Shown in pieces: positions 43,581 to 52,359 of a stretch of DNA of 64,000 nucleotides; the stretch's first letter is position 1, and every line of letters starts with the position of its first letter. Below the pieces are notes generated by a model. The model did no database searches. It was not told the origin of the DNA and was given only the letters and a program-made list of their open reading frames with translations. Origin of the DNA: Anaerocolumna jejuensis DSM 15929 (lineage in GTDB: Bacteria; Bacillota; Clostridia; Lachnospirales; Lachnospiraceae); assembly GCF_900142215.1 (NCBI RefSeq), contig NZ_FRAC01000024.1:1-64000 (forward strand), given 5' to 3'. A program made the position numbers and the translations under genes.

Positions 43581-44294
43581 GTGGATACAATCGAATTAAT
43601 CCGTTTATCACAGGCAGGGGACAAGGAGGCAAGAGACAGGGTAATAACGGAGAATATAGGATTGGTATGGAGTATTGTAAGAAGATTTATGTCCAGAGGA
43701 CATGAGACGGAGGATTTATTTCAGATAGGCAGTATAGGGCTTATCAAAGCCATTGACAAGTTCGATATGTCCTATGAGGTAAAATTCTCCACCTATGCAG
43801 TTCCCATGATAATGGGGGAAATAAAGAGGTTTTTAAGAGATGACGGAGCCATTAAGGTAAGCCGTTCCATGAAGGAAACAGCGGGGAAAATCCGCATCAC
43901 CAGAGAAAAACTGGGCACCCTGTATGGCAGGGAGCCAACTCTGGAAGAAATCAGCAAGGAGCTTAATCTGGCAAAAGAAGAAGTACTCATGGCGTTAGAA
44001 TCAGGATCAGAGGTAGAATCTTTATATAAAACAATTTATCAGGGGGACGGAAATGCCATTTATCTCATTGATAAATTGGAGCAGACAAATGATGAGAGTG
44101 AAAATATGCTTGACAGGCTTGCATTAAGAGAGACCATTGCATCCCTTGATGAGAAGGATCAGGAATTAATCAGGCTTCGATACTTTATGAATAGAACCCA
44201 GACAGATATTGCAAAGGAAATGGGAATTTCCCAGGTGCAGGTATCACGTCTGGAAAAGAAAATACTTATGAAAATGAGGGAAAAAATGTCCTGA
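43581..44294 (+). CDS. sigF: sigma factor F
   Basis: Forespore-specific sigma factor, 237 aa. Region 2 core is GHETEDLFQIGSIGLIKAID followed by KFSTYAVPMIMGEIKRFLRD; region 4 helix-turn-helix is RTQTDIAKEMGISQVQVSRL. Start is GTG 43581 after GGAAGGAAG. Third gene of spoIIA; it should activate the spoVA genes partly through sigma G. Confidence 0.95.
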   Translation: MDTIELIRLSQAGDKEARDRVITENIGLVWSIVRRFMSRGHETEDLFQIGSIGLIKAIDKFDMSYEVKFSTYAVPMIMGEIKRFLRDDGAIKVSRSMKETAGKIRITREKLGTLYGREPTLEEISKELNLAKEEVLMALESGSEVESLYKTIYQGDGNAIYLIDKLEQTNDESENMLDRLALRETIASLDEKDQELIRLRYFMNRTQTDIAKEMGISQVQVSRLEKKILMKMREKMS

Positions 44295-44393
44295 GGGACA
44301 TGGAGGATATTACCAGTATAGAAAGGGCAGGTAAACAGATAATATCAGAGTAAATAGTAAAATCTGCAAGCTATTCATTATAAAATAATAAAT

Positions 44394-44431
44394 AAAAACA
44401 GCATCCTGGTAAAAGGGATGCTGTTTTTATT
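44394..44431 (+). terminator. spoIIA terminator
   Basis: AAAAACAGCATCC pairs with GGGATGCTGTTTTT around TGGTAAAA. An almost ideal intrinsic terminator between spoIIA and spoVA. Confidence 0.88.
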
Positions 44432-44461
44432 TACAGTATTTAGAAAGGCAGGTAACGAAGG

Positions 44462-44665
44462 ATGGCATTCAGACAGAAAAGTATTTGGATTTTTGCAGCA
44501 GTACTCCTGTTAATTGCAGCAGGAATTGCGATAGCCTATTTTACTCAGAATACGGAAAGGAATATCCATAAGGGAACCCTTGTTTATGAAAGAAATTACA
44601 TGAAGACTGCTGATATAAAAGGGAAGGTGCCCAATGAAAAATGTACGCCTCTATATAAAGATTGA
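44462..44665 (+). CDS. small single-span membrane protein upstream of spoVAA
   Basis: 67 aa. Residues 8-28 are a membrane helix (WIFAAVLLLIAAGIAIAYF); the rest is charged and probably outside. Ribosome site AAAGGCAG precedes the ATG; the 3' end overlaps spoVAA by 32 bp, implying translational coupling and sporulation-time expression. No family recognised. It could be a forespore membrane accessory of the SpoVA channel. Confidence 0.6.
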   Translation: MAFRQKSIWIFAAVLLLIAAGIAIAYFTQNTERNIHKGTLVYERNYMKTADIKGKVPNEKCTPLYKD

Positions 44666-45263
44666 GAAAAGTATTCTGATACACCATAAGGTCATCCGCC
44701 TGAAGGATGTAGCAAAGCTATATTCACCGGAGGATAAGCTTGTGGAGGAATTATACCAGCAGGTTCTCTATATTATCAAAGATGATAAAAAGATGGACTA
44801 TATCTTTTCTGTTATGAAATTAATGGAGCTCATCCATAAGACGTATGCCGATATTGAAATTACAAATCTGGGAGAAGCAGATTTCATCGTTCAGTATGAA
44901 CCCTCCGGGAAGGAAAAGAAGCTGTGGGAGTATTTTAAAGTGGCTTTTGTCTGCTGTATTGTATTTTTTGGAGCAGCTTTTACAATAATGACTTTTAATG
45001 AAGATGCCAGTGTAGAGAAAGTATTTGGAATTATTTATAAGTCAGTTTTAGGAACCGAGCAGGGAAAGGCCTCCATACTTGAAATATCCTATGCGGTAGG
45101 ACTTCCCTTAGGAATCATCATATTCTTTAACCATTTCAGCAAGTTAAAGACCGGAAATGACCCTACGCCGATGCAGGTTCAGCTGCGGCTATACGAATCG
45201 GATATGGATGACACCTTGATTGAAAACAGTTCAAGGGAGGGGAAATCCTTTGATGTTCATTAA
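44634..45263 (+). CDS. spoVAA: stage V sporulation protein AA
   Basis: 209 aa. The soluble N-terminal domain (VRLYIKIEKSILIHHKVIRL ... DVAKLYSPED) and two C-terminal membrane helices (FVCCIVFFGAAFTIMTF; ISYAVGLPLGIIIFF) match SpoVAA, part of the inner spore membrane complex that moves calcium-dipicolinate. First recognised gene of the spoVA operon; its stop overlaps the spoVAB start. Confidence 0.88.
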   Translation: MKNVRLYIKIEKSILIHHKVIRLKDVAKLYSPEDKLVEELYQQVLYIIKDDKKMDYIFSVMKLMELIHKTYADIEITNLGEADFIVQYEPSGKEKKLWEYFKVAFVCCIVFFGAAFTIMTFNEDASVEKVFGIIYKSVLGTEQGKASILEISYAVGLPLGIIIFFNHFSKLKTGNDPTPMQVQLRLYESDMDDTLIENSSREGKSFDVH

Positions 45264-45675
45264 ATATGCTTTCCTTTGCTTTTTGGGACTGACAGCAGGT
45301 ATCTTAATAGCTGCCGGAACAGTTGCCTTCATAACCATTGTAGGCGTCCTTACAAGACTTGCCATCAGAACAGATACCGCAAAGCGGATTTTGCTATATG
45401 AAGACATTGTTGTGGTCGGTGCTACTTTTGGGAATATTATGGACTTGTTCAGGCTTCCGATACCTGTTGGTACGGTGGGACTAATCATATTCGGGCTGTT
45501 CATAGGCTGTTTTATTGGCTGCCTTGCAGTAGCCTTGGAGGAAGTAATTCAAATATTTCCTATTATGACACACCGCCTGAAGCTGAAAATGGGAATTCCT
45601 ATAATCGTATTATTTCTTGCCCTGGGAAAAGGTTTGGGAGCTTTTTTTCAACTTTTTATCCATTATAAAAAATAA
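45253..45675 (+). CDS. spoVAB: stage V sporulation protein AB
   Basis: 140 aa with four to five membrane helices; conserved LGLTAGILIAAGTVAFITIV and the FGNIMDLFRLPIPVG motif identify SpoVAB. ATG 45253 overlaps the spoVAA stop and follows GGGAGGGG; the upstream in-frame ATG at 45220 is rejected. Works with SpoVAA. Confidence 0.88.
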   Translation: MFIKYAFLCFLGLTAGILIAAGTVAFITIVGVLTRLAIRTDTAKRILLYEDIVVVGATFGNIMDLFRLPIPVGTVGLIIFGLFIGCFIGCLAVALEEVIQIFPIMTHRLKLKMGIPIIVLFLALGKGLGAFFQLFIHYKK

Positions 45676-45732
45676 AGAATAAAAATTATCGGATTTATGT
45701 AAAATAGTAAGGCAGCAATCAGCTTAAAAATT

Positions 45733-45913
45733 AGATATTCAGGAAAGAGGTTAGGTTGAAAAAATAAAAGCTTTTTTTCAACTACGGATTAACGAATATC
45801 CAATTAAAAATCGGATATTCAGGAAAGAGGTTAGGTTGAAAAAACAAAAACTTTTTCAACTACGGATTAACGAATATCCAATTAAAAATAGGATATTCAG
45901 AAAAGAGGTTAAA
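45733..45913 (+). repeat. 83-bp tandem duplication ahead of spoVAC
   Basis: A unit containing ATATTCAGGAAAGAGGTTAG, a GTTGAAAAA/TTTTTCAAC stem and ACGAATATCCAATTAAAAAT appears twice in full; a third partial copy supplies the spoVAC ribosome site (AAAGAGG). Each unit carries its own ribosome-like AAAGAGG and a GGATATTC/GAATATCC dyad. Confidence 0.9.
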
Positions 45914-46423
45914 ATGGATAATAATAAAAAGAAGGTCAGTGCTGCTGATGTGGTAAACGAGCAGGATAAGACCAAAAAAGCAGAAAAATACAATCAATAT
46001 GTCAAGGAAAAGACGCCCACTCACAATAAGGTCATCAATTTCTTCAATGCTTTTTGGGTAGGAGGAGCTATCTGTATTATCGGACAAGCCTTAAATAATT
46101 ACTACACGTACTTAGGATGCAATAAGGATCAGGCAGGCGGTTACACCTCACTGTCCTTAATTTTATTATCAGTTGTCCTGACCGGATTGAATATATATCC
46201 GAAGTTGGCCAAATTTGGAGGCGCAGGTACCGTAGTACCGATTACCGGCTTTGCCAATTCCGTAGCTGCACCGGCCGTAGAGTTTAAAAAAGAGGGACAG
46301 GTTTTTGGTATTGGCTGTAAGATATTTACGATTGCAGGTCCTGTAATACTATATGGTGTATTTTCCTCCTGGGTTCTTGGAGTTATCTATTATATATTAA
46401 TGAAAATGGGAGTCGTAGGGTAG
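45914..46423 (+). CDS. spoVAC: stage V sporulation protein AC
   Basis: 169 aa. After a charged N-terminus the protein has five membrane helices with the SpoVAC motifs NAFWVGGAICIIGQALNNYY and FGGAGTVVPITGFANSVAAP. SpoVAC is a membrane channel component of dipicolinate release. The start is ATG 45914; a longer frame from 45836 is translated tandem repeat. Confidence 0.93.
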   Translation: MDNNKKKVSAADVVNEQDKTKKAEKYNQYVKEKTPTHNKVINFFNAFWVGGAICIIGQALNNYYTYLGCNKDQAGGYTSLSLILLSVVLTGLNIYPKLAKFGGAGTVVPITGFANSVAAPAVEFKKEGQVFGIGCKIFTIAGPVILYGVFSSWVLGVIYYILMKMGVVG

Positions 46424-46558
46424 CCGCTGCCGGAATGGTTTGAGTCAGCATACCTTATGGCTTAACTTCAAATATGAATGTGTACAGAGGGTACTTGTAC
46501 TCATTCCAGACTTCTTCCATCATTGTTTGTGATGTTAAAAAGCGGCATTATGTCGGGA

Positions 46559-46752
46559 TATGTGAAAGAAAAGCACTTTCACACTCCATTATCTATAGCA
46601 GTACCGCAGACCTGTCTGCGGTATGCAACGGGAGCAAGAGTGAAAGAAAATATCATTTTGAAAGGATGCCACTTACAGATTCTTTCACTCGTTTTATTTG
46701 TGGCAGTATCGCAGAATGGCTTTCTGGCCTGGCTGCGGTATGCAATGGGTAT
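46559..46752 (+). repeat. two family B palindromic repeats between spoVAC and spoVAD
   Basis: Unit 1 (46559-46635) matches the hisA repeats nearly base for base, including AAGCACTTTCACACTCCATT and ACCTGTCTGCGGTATGC. Unit 2 (46636-46752) is diverged and enlarged: GAGTGAAAGAA pairs with TTCTTTCACTC across a 31-nt loop, and GTATCGCAG with CTGCGGTATGC. It ends CAATGGG just ahead of the spoVAD start. No native promoter or terminator is seen in this gap. Confidence 0.85.
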
Positions 46753-46756
46753 AAAT

Positions 46757-47806
46757 ATGGAAAATAACAGTAAAACATGCGGTAAGCAAAGCCTGTTGTT
46801 TGCTAATCCGCCCTATATTATAGCAGGCTCCTCTATTACCGGTAAAAAGGAGGGGGAAGGACCCCTTGGAAGATACTTTGACCAGGTAGAGGAAGACCCC
46901 ATGTTTGGGGGAGATACCTGGGAGGATGCAGAGAGCAGGATGATGAAAAGGGCGGCGGATGCTGTGATTCAAAAGGCAGGTATTAATAAAGACGACATCC
47001 GCTTTATGGTAGGAGGAGATTTGCTTGGACAGTTAATTGCTACCTCCTTCGGTATTATGGAGCTTGAAATTCCGTTATTCGGAGTTTACGGTGCCTGTTC
47101 TACTATGGGTGAATCCCTTGCCATCGGCTCGGTTTTGGTGGATGGCGGATTTGCTGACAAGATTATGGCTATTACCTCCAGTCACTTTGCAGGTGCCGAA
47201 AAGCAGTTTCGTTTTCCACTGGCATACGGAAGCCAAAGGCCGTTAGCGACAACTTGGACAGTTACCGGAAGCGGGGCGGTCATATTGGATAAAGCAGATA
47301 ACAGAAGTAAGAAGGAGCTTGAAAAGGAAGCACCTGTCTGTGTAATGGGAGCAACGGTAGGAAGGATTGTAGATTACGGCATAAAGGATTCCATGAATAT
47401 GGGAGCCTGTATGGCACCCTCCGCTTATAAGACCATTTCAGCGAATTTGAACGACCTTGGTGTAAAGCCGGAATATTATGACAAAATTATAACCGGTGAT
47501 TTGGGCTATGTCGGAAAGGATATCTTAATTGACCTGTTGAAGCAGGAAGGCTTTGATATCTCCAAGAACCACATGGACTGCGGTATCGAAATGTTTGATA
47601 AGGATACGCAGGATACCCATTCAGGAGGAAGCGGCTGCGGGTGCAGTGCCATAACCCTGGCAGGCTATGTGCTGCCAAAGCTTCGAAGAAGAGAGTGGAA
47701 AAGGGTTCTCTTTGTGCCAACCGGTGCGCTTCTGTCAACGGTCAGCTTTAACGAAGGTAATCCTGTCCCCGGTATCGCCCATGCAGTAATTATTGAGGGG
47801 ATGTAG
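46757..47806 (+). CDS. spoVAD: stage V sporulation protein AD
   Basis: 349 aa, thiolase-like fold that binds dipicolinic acid. Seen: LLFANPPYIIAGSSITGKKE, EGPLGRYFDQVEEDPMF, GDLLGQLIATSFG, FGVYGACSTMGESLA, and the C-terminal SGGSGCGCSAI. The start is set at ATG 46757 because the family begins about a dozen residues before the NPPYI motif; the frame is open upstream only through the palindromic repeats. The GGG of the repeat end is the only ribosome-site candidate. Confidence 0.93.
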   Translation: MENNSKTCGKQSLLFANPPYIIAGSSITGKKEGEGPLGRYFDQVEEDPMFGGDTWEDAESRMMKRAADAVIQKAGINKDDIRFMVGGDLLGQLIATSFGIMELEIPLFGVYGACSTMGESLAIGSVLVDGGFADKIMAITSSHFAGAEKQFRFPLAYGSQRPLATTWTVTGSGAVILDKADNRSKKELEKEAPVCVMGATVGRIVDYGIKDSMNMGACMAPSAYKTISANLNDLGVKPEYYDKIITGDLGYVGKDILIDLLKQEGFDISKNHMDCGIEMFDKDTQDTHSGGSGCGCSAITLAGYVLPKLRRREWKRVLFVPTGALLSTVSFNEGNPVPGIAHAVIIEGM

Positions 47807-47822
47807 GAATATGGATGTTATT

Positions 47823-47937
47823 CAGTATAGTATCGCAAGTGGACTTGCGATATGCCCGTGGATTAGCTTGAAAAATGCGCTGCATTTTTAAACTTACTAT
47901 TTAAGAGGTATCGCATACAGACTTGTGGTATGCAATG
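47823..47937 (+). repeat. family B-like palindromes between spoVAD and spoVAE
   Basis: GTATCGCAAG/CTTGCGATATGC (47830-47854), AAAAATGC/GCATTTTT (47871-47889) and GTATCGCAT/TGTGGTATGCAATG (about 47908-47937) repeat the hairpin A-hairpin B design and the GGTATGCAATG ending, with different stem bases. Confidence 0.6.
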
Positions 47938-48006
47938 TATAGAGTGGAATTAGAAATCTGGTAAAAATAAGAAAAATTGTCATAGCAGATGATAGAAAGG
48001 GATCCT

Positions 48007-48363
48007 ATGGATTATTTAAAAGCATTTTTGATTGGTGGAGCAATCTGCGCGGTTATCCAGATATTAATGGATAATACGAAGCTCATGCCGGGACGTATAA
48101 TGGTAATATTGGTTTGCCTGGGAGCCTTGCTGGGGTCACTGGGTATCTACGAGCCCTTTTCCAAATGGGCGGGTGCAGGAGCAACAGTACCCTTGAGTGG
48201 ATTCGGTAATTCTCTGTTTCAGGGTATAAAGGAAGCAATTGACAAGGATGGCTTCCTGGGAATATTTAAAGGAGGATTGACTGCCACATCGTCGGGTATA
48301 GCAGGAGCCTTGATTTTCAGCTATATCGCATCCCTGATATTTAATCCCAAGATGAAAGATTGA
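48007..48363 (+). CDS. spoVAE: stage V sporulation protein AE
   Basis: 118 aa, three to four membrane helices; FLIGGAICAVIQILMDNTKL and WAGAGATVPLSGFGNSLFQG mirror SpoVAC motifs and identify SpoVAEb. Start ATG 48007 follows AAAGGGA; ATG 47989 is an alternative. Last gene of the operon; spoVAF/gerA-like genes are absent here. Confidence 0.9.
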   Translation: MDYLKAFLIGGAICAVIQILMDNTKLMPGRIMVILVCLGALLGSLGIYEPFSKWAGAGATVPLSGFGNSLFQGIKEAIDKDGFLGIFKGGLTATSSGIAGALIFSYIASLIFNPKMKD

Positions 48364-48370
48364 TAAAAAA

Positions 48371-48457
48371 GAAGCTCCATGCTTTCCTGCATATCTCCGG
48401 TCAAAGGTCTTATGGCTGCCTTTTAACCGGTTAATGCAGAGAGGGTATGGAGCTTTT
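48371..48457 (+). terminator. spoVA operon terminator
   Basis: AAGCTCCAT pairs with ATGGAGCTT, with inner TGCAT/ATGCA and CCGGT/ACCGG pairs, followed by TTTACA. Confidence 0.65.
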
Positions 48458-48475
48458 ACATAGGTCAGAAATCAG

Positions 48476-48655
48476 TGTAGATAATTATAGTGCCAAAAAT
48501 TATCAGTGTAAATAATTATCAGTGTTAGTCGTTATCAGGTCAAAATTATCAATGTCAATTGTTGTCAGGTCAATTGTTATCAGGTCAATTGTTATCAGTT
48601 CAATCGTTATCAGCGTCAATCGTTATCAGCGCCAATTGTTATCAGTGTCATTAGT
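48476..48655. repeat. degenerate 15-16-bp tandem repeat at pbp 3' end
   Basis: About eleven units of the form TCAGTGTCAATTGTTA, reading on the plus strand, abut the stop codon of the penicillin-binding protein gene. Units vary at four or five positions and by one base in length. The last protein codons (NYNYGH) may themselves derive from this array. Confidence 0.85.
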
Positions 48656-48657
48656 TA

Positions 48658-51402
48658 TTAATGTCCATAGTTATAATTGAATTCCGGGTCATAAATTTCT
48701 TCCGTGCCGTTATTGGTGCCATTGTTCCCGTTATCCGTATTCCCGTCATCTGTTCCTCCGGTATTGGAATTGTCCGGTGGAGTGGTTATGGGCGGGGTGG
48801 TTACCGGCGGAGTTCCAGACGGAGGTGTCGTAATAGGTGTGGGTGGTGGAATAATGTTCGGGAGCCCTGAATTTTTGGCATTGTGTACATTACAGGTATC
48901 CTTTGGCAGTATATAAGGTGTATCCATTGTTTTAGAGGTCTCATCCTTTGATAACAGTACCTTTTCCTTAACCGTTGCTTTCGGGCAGAAATCATTTGCA
49001 ATCTTATTTGATACGGTACAGATGGAAACCTTTACATGAACATCACATTTTTCCGTAGGCTCCGTGTTCTTGGCAAAGTATTCGGTAGCCACTGTGGAGC
49101 CGCCTTCGTACTTATTACAAAGTCCGTCTACAGCAAGCTTGCCGCTCTTGGTGCAGATAGTACGCTGGACGATGGAATCGGGAATCGTAAAGGGCACCGG
49201 TTCCAGGCCGTAATCCTTATGAATCTGTTCCATGACATCCCGCCAGATAATCTTTTGATAGTTTTTATTAGTCTGACTCCTGTTATTGTCAAAGCCTGAC
49301 CAGATACAGGCTGTGTAATAGGGTGTATAACCTGCAAACCATAAATCGTTGTAATCAGAGGTCGTACCGGTCTTTCCGGCAATGGGCATCTTAAGGTTCT
49401 GGAAGTTGACCATGGTTCCGGTACCCTTCTTAACAACATCCTCCATAGCGCTGGTCAGGAGGAAGGCCGTAGATTCCATCATAACCTGACGGACGGAGGT
49501 TTTCTTCTTCAGGAGCACCTTATTATCATGATCCAGTATCTTTGTATAAAAGATAGGCTTTGAATATACGCCTCCGTTGGCGACGGCAGCATAGGCAGCT
49601 GTCAGCTCAAGATTGGAAACACCAGTTGTAATTCCTCCTAAAGCCAGAGAAAGATTGATATCGGAATAAACTTTACCGGTTTTGGAGGTCATATTGTCTA
49701 CAAGTGTGGTAAAACCTAGCTTGTTAAGGTAGTCAAAACCAACCTGGGGAGTTACTTTTTCAAGGGTTTTGACAGTTACGATATTCATGGACCTGGTAAT
49801 TGCTCTTCGAAGAGTGCTCAGGCCTTCATAGTTTTCGCCGTTCCAGTTCCTTACATACCTGTCCGTACCGGGATATTTATAAGGTGCATCATCTATTACA
49901 CTGGCTAAGGTCATTCCTGCTGAATCCAGAGCAGGTAAATAGGTTGAAAGCACTTTAAAGGTAGAACCTGGCTGTCTGGTCGTATTGGTAGCACGGTTCA
50001 AAGTACGGTTTCCGGTCTTCTCGCCCCGGCCGCCGATTAATCCTACAACATAGCCTGTATGCTGATCCATGATAACCATGGAAGACTGAGGCTGGATAAT
50101 AAGATTGGTCTTCTCAGCAAGTATAGTATCACCGGCTTCTACCTTCGCGGTCTTAAAATCCTTTATTAGCTTTTGGGCCTCTTTTTTGGAAGAGAAGTAA
50201 GCAGAGGTTAAATGGTTGTAGTTCAATAAATCATTGGTGTGGTAATGTACTGTTTTTCCGCTCTTTTTTTCTATGGAAAGGGCATAGGTAAGCTCCCAGA
50301 AGGAATCGGTTCCCATCTTAGGGAAGTAGCTTTCGTTGGTATATACATTATCAAGTACGGACTGAACCTTGGAATCCAGGGTAGTATAGATGCTTAATCC
50401 ACCGCTGTAGAGGATATTGCTGGCCTGTGTATAGGTATAGCCCTTTTCAGCCTGAAGGTCTGCGATGACCTGCTCGATCAGTTCATCTACAAAATAGCTG
50501 TTATAGGTAGAGTTCTCATCCTGCTCCGCGGTAACGGACTGAATACGGGAGTAGACATCATCAGCTACCGCTTCCTTGTATTCCTCTTCCGTACATTTAT
50601 TCAAACGCTTCATATTGTCCAGAATCTGCATACGCCGCTGGGAATTGTTATCCGGGTGGTTGATGGGATTCATGTTTGTCGGGGATTGGGCAATGGCTGC
50701 TATAACAGCTGCTTCAGATAAGGTAAGGTCGCTTACATCCTTGTCAAAATAACGCCTGGAAGCAGTCTGCACGCCGTGGGTCCCGGCGCCCAGGTTAATC
50801 GTATTCATATAATACTCCAGTATCTGGTTCTTGCGAAGCTTTTGCTCCAGCTGGATTGCAAGATACTGTTCCTGAATTTTTCTTATAAATCTATCAAGAA
50901 TATTATTTTCTGCGCCGCCGTTAAATACCTGGTTCTTTATCAGCTGCTGAGTTATTGTACTGGCACCCTGGTCAAAATCTCCGGATTTGATACCGTTAAA
51001 AAAGGCACGGAAGATACCCTGCATGTCAATACCGTTGTGCTGGTAAAAACGTTCATCCTCAATGCTGATAAAGCAGTTTCGAAGAACCTTCGGAATATCC
51101 TTTATTTCAACATAAACGCGGTTAGAATCGGCATCTGCCAGTGTGTCTATCACATTTCCATCCTTATCATATATAGTGGTGGTAAAACCAGTTGGAGCGA
51201 CATTAATCTGATCTATACTGGGGGCACTGTCGGCAAGTCCTTTCAAAACACCGAATCCCAGATAGGAGCCGATAATTATGATAGAAACCAAACATACCAG
51301 GAATAAACGGAAGAGGGTAACACTTGCTTTTGTGGCAAGCTTCCTGGAAGCAGATTTTATATACTGTTGCTTTCTGGCGGTTCCTTTCTTGCTAAAATCC
51401 AT
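48658..51402 (-). CDS. class A penicillin-binding protein (PBP1A type)
   Basis: 914 aa. Bifunctional peptidoglycan synthase: a cytoplasmic basic tail, one membrane helix (LFRLFLVCLVSIIIIGSYLG), a transglycosylase domain (EDERFYQHNGIDMQGIFRAF; GASTITQQLIKNQVFNGG) and a transpeptidase domain (SxxK in TRQPGSTFKV, SMN in ITRSMNIVTV, KTGTT in AGKTGTTSDYNDLW). After residue 840 comes a Pro/Thr-rich then Asn/Gly-rich low-complexity tail, probably surface-extended. Start follows AGGAGG. Confidence 0.95.
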   Translation of the reverse strand: MDFSKKGTARKQQYIKSASRKLATKASVTLFRLFLVCLVSIIIIGSYLGFGVLKGLADSAPSIDQINVAPTGFTTTIYDKDGNVIDTLADADSNRVYVEIKDIPKVLRNCFISIEDERFYQHNGIDMQGIFRAFFNGIKSGDFDQGASTITQQLIKNQVFNGGAENNILDRFIRKIQEQYLAIQLEQKLRKNQILEYYMNTINLGAGTHGVQTASRRYFDKDVSDLTLSEAAVIAAIAQSPTNMNPINHPDNNSQRRMQILDNMKRLNKCTEEEYKEAVADDVYSRIQSVTAEQDENSTYNSYFVDELIEQVIADLQAEKGYTYTQASNILYSGGLSIYTTLDSKVQSVLDNVYTNESYFPKMGTDSFWELTYALSIEKKSGKTVHYHTNDLLNYNHLTSAYFSSKKEAQKLIKDFKTAKVEAGDTILAEKTNLIIQPQSSMVIMDQHTGYVVGLIGGRGEKTGNRTLNRATNTTRQPGSTFKVLSTYLPALDSAGMTLASVIDDAPYKYPGTDRYVRNWNGENYEGLSTLRRAITRSMNIVTVKTLEKVTPQVGFDYLNKLGFTTLVDNMTSKTGKVYSDINLSLALGGITTGVSNLELTAAYAAVANGGVYSKPIFYTKILDHDNKVLLKKKTSVRQVMMESTAFLLTSAMEDVVKKGTGTMVNFQNLKMPIAGKTGTTSDYNDLWFAGYTPYYTACIWSGFDNNRSQTNKNYQKIIWRDVMEQIHKDYGLEPVPFTIPDSIVQRTICTKSGKLAVDGLCNKYEGGSTVATEYFAKNTEPTEKCDVHVKVSICTVSNKIANDFCPKATVKEKVLLSKDETSKTMDTPYILPKDTCNVHNAKNSGLPNIIPPPTPITTPPSGTPPVTTPPITTPPDNSNTGGTDDGNTDNGNNGTNNGTEEIYDPEFNYNYGH

Positions 51403-51955
51403 AATAAACCTCCTTTATCCCGTTATTATATCAAATAAAGCCTGCAAAATAAAGAAATATTTTGTTGTGAAGGCACCAGTTCCACGGCTTACAGTCTTTG
51501 TTTACCAAGTTTTCCTAAGGCAGCAGATTGTAAATGGGAAAAATTGCATATTCAAATACTTGTCTGAATATATTATAGTAATAATAAAAGATAAATGATA
51601 CATTACTGCCTATAAGGCACCTTTAAGTATTATATCATTTCTAAAGAAATATGTTAAGTATATACAAAATAAATCCAAAATATGGATTTTTCTAAGCACT
51701 TATGCACATATGCTACAAAGTGTAGCACTAAAAAAAGCTCAAAAAATGTTAAAAATATCACAAAATCTGTGATTAATTGGGAATTATAAAATAATTGTTT
51801 ACATAACGTGAAATTGTACTATCACAGCAGTTAAATTGGGAGTTAGCCCAAAATAATATCTTTATTTTATATTGTGTTAAAGTTATAATAGCCATAGTTT
51901 ATTATTTCTATTATTGCAGTGTTATTTTAAAAATTATCAGATTTTTGGAGGGGCT
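51403..51955. promoter_or_regulatory. divergent region between PBP and DUF6514 genes
   Basis: 553 bp, very A+T-rich. TTTATT (51861) and TATAAT (51884-51889), 17 bp apart, suit the DUF6514 gene. No ORF with a ribosome site was found. GTGATTAATTGGG-type tracts around 51770 have no assigned role. Confidence 0.45.
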
Positions 51956-52249
51956 ATGGAGAAATTATTCTTAGAGGGAACAAAGAGGATATTGTTGGAA
52001 GATAACAAAGAGCTGGTATTTGATTATTATTTAGTGGAAGAATGTAGGAATTGTCAAAATAATGTAAAGCTTTACGGCATTAAAATATTCCAGCATATGA
52101 GGGACCATCTTTTAGTAGAGTATTCAGAACCTATTTCCGATTCGAAGGAGATAGTGGAGGGCATGATACATAAACTCTGGAAGAATGAAGTTACGCTGGT
52201 TACAATGCTGGAAATTGTAGACGATTTAGTTACAGATTGTACATTGTAG
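51956..52249 (+). CDS. DUF6514 family protein
   Basis: 97 aa, soluble, acidic. VFDYYLVEECRNCQNNVKLY, GIKI and the C-terminal LWKNEVTLVTMLEIVDDLV fit the DUF6514 family of clostridia, of unknown role. Start ATG 51956 follows TTGGAGGGG; the upstream frame to 51914 lacks a site. Monocistronic, convergent with yigZ across a bidirectional terminator. Confidence 0.75.
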   Translation: MEKLFLEGTKRILLEDNKELVFDYYLVEECRNCQNNVKLYGIKIFQHMRDHLLVEYSEPISDSKEIVEGMIHKLWKNEVTLVTMLEIVDDLVTDCTL

Positions 52250-52323
52250 GTTCACTGAGGGAAACAAAACAAAAGATATAATACCGAAATAATAGAAGAA
52301 TAAATAAACTAAGGGAAACAGTT

Positions 52324-52359
52324 AAGAAAGGAGCTGCTAAGGGGCGGCTCCTTTCTTAA
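52324..52359. terminator. bidirectional terminator
   Basis: AAGAAAGGAGC pairs with GCTCCTTTCTT around TGCTAAGGGGCG, serving the convergent DUF6514 and yigZ genes. Confidence 0.8.

Noticed and set aside
46478..46756. 93-residue N-terminal extension of SpoVAD
   Set aside because: The extension is encoded by repeat sequence in a different frame from that in hisA, and the SpoVAD family begins near the ATG at 46757.
46474..46767. 97-codon ORF in front of spoVAD containing the hisA-insert peptide
   Set aside because: It is a translation of the palindromic repeats in the frame that happens to be open; its start has no ribosome site and it overlaps the spoVAD start.
48476..48660. CRISPR array
   Set aside because: Units are contiguous 15-16-bp degenerate repeats with no spacers.
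50776..51306. 176-codon ORF opposite the PBP gene
   Set aside because: Antisense shadow of a clearly conserved coding sequence; no start signal.
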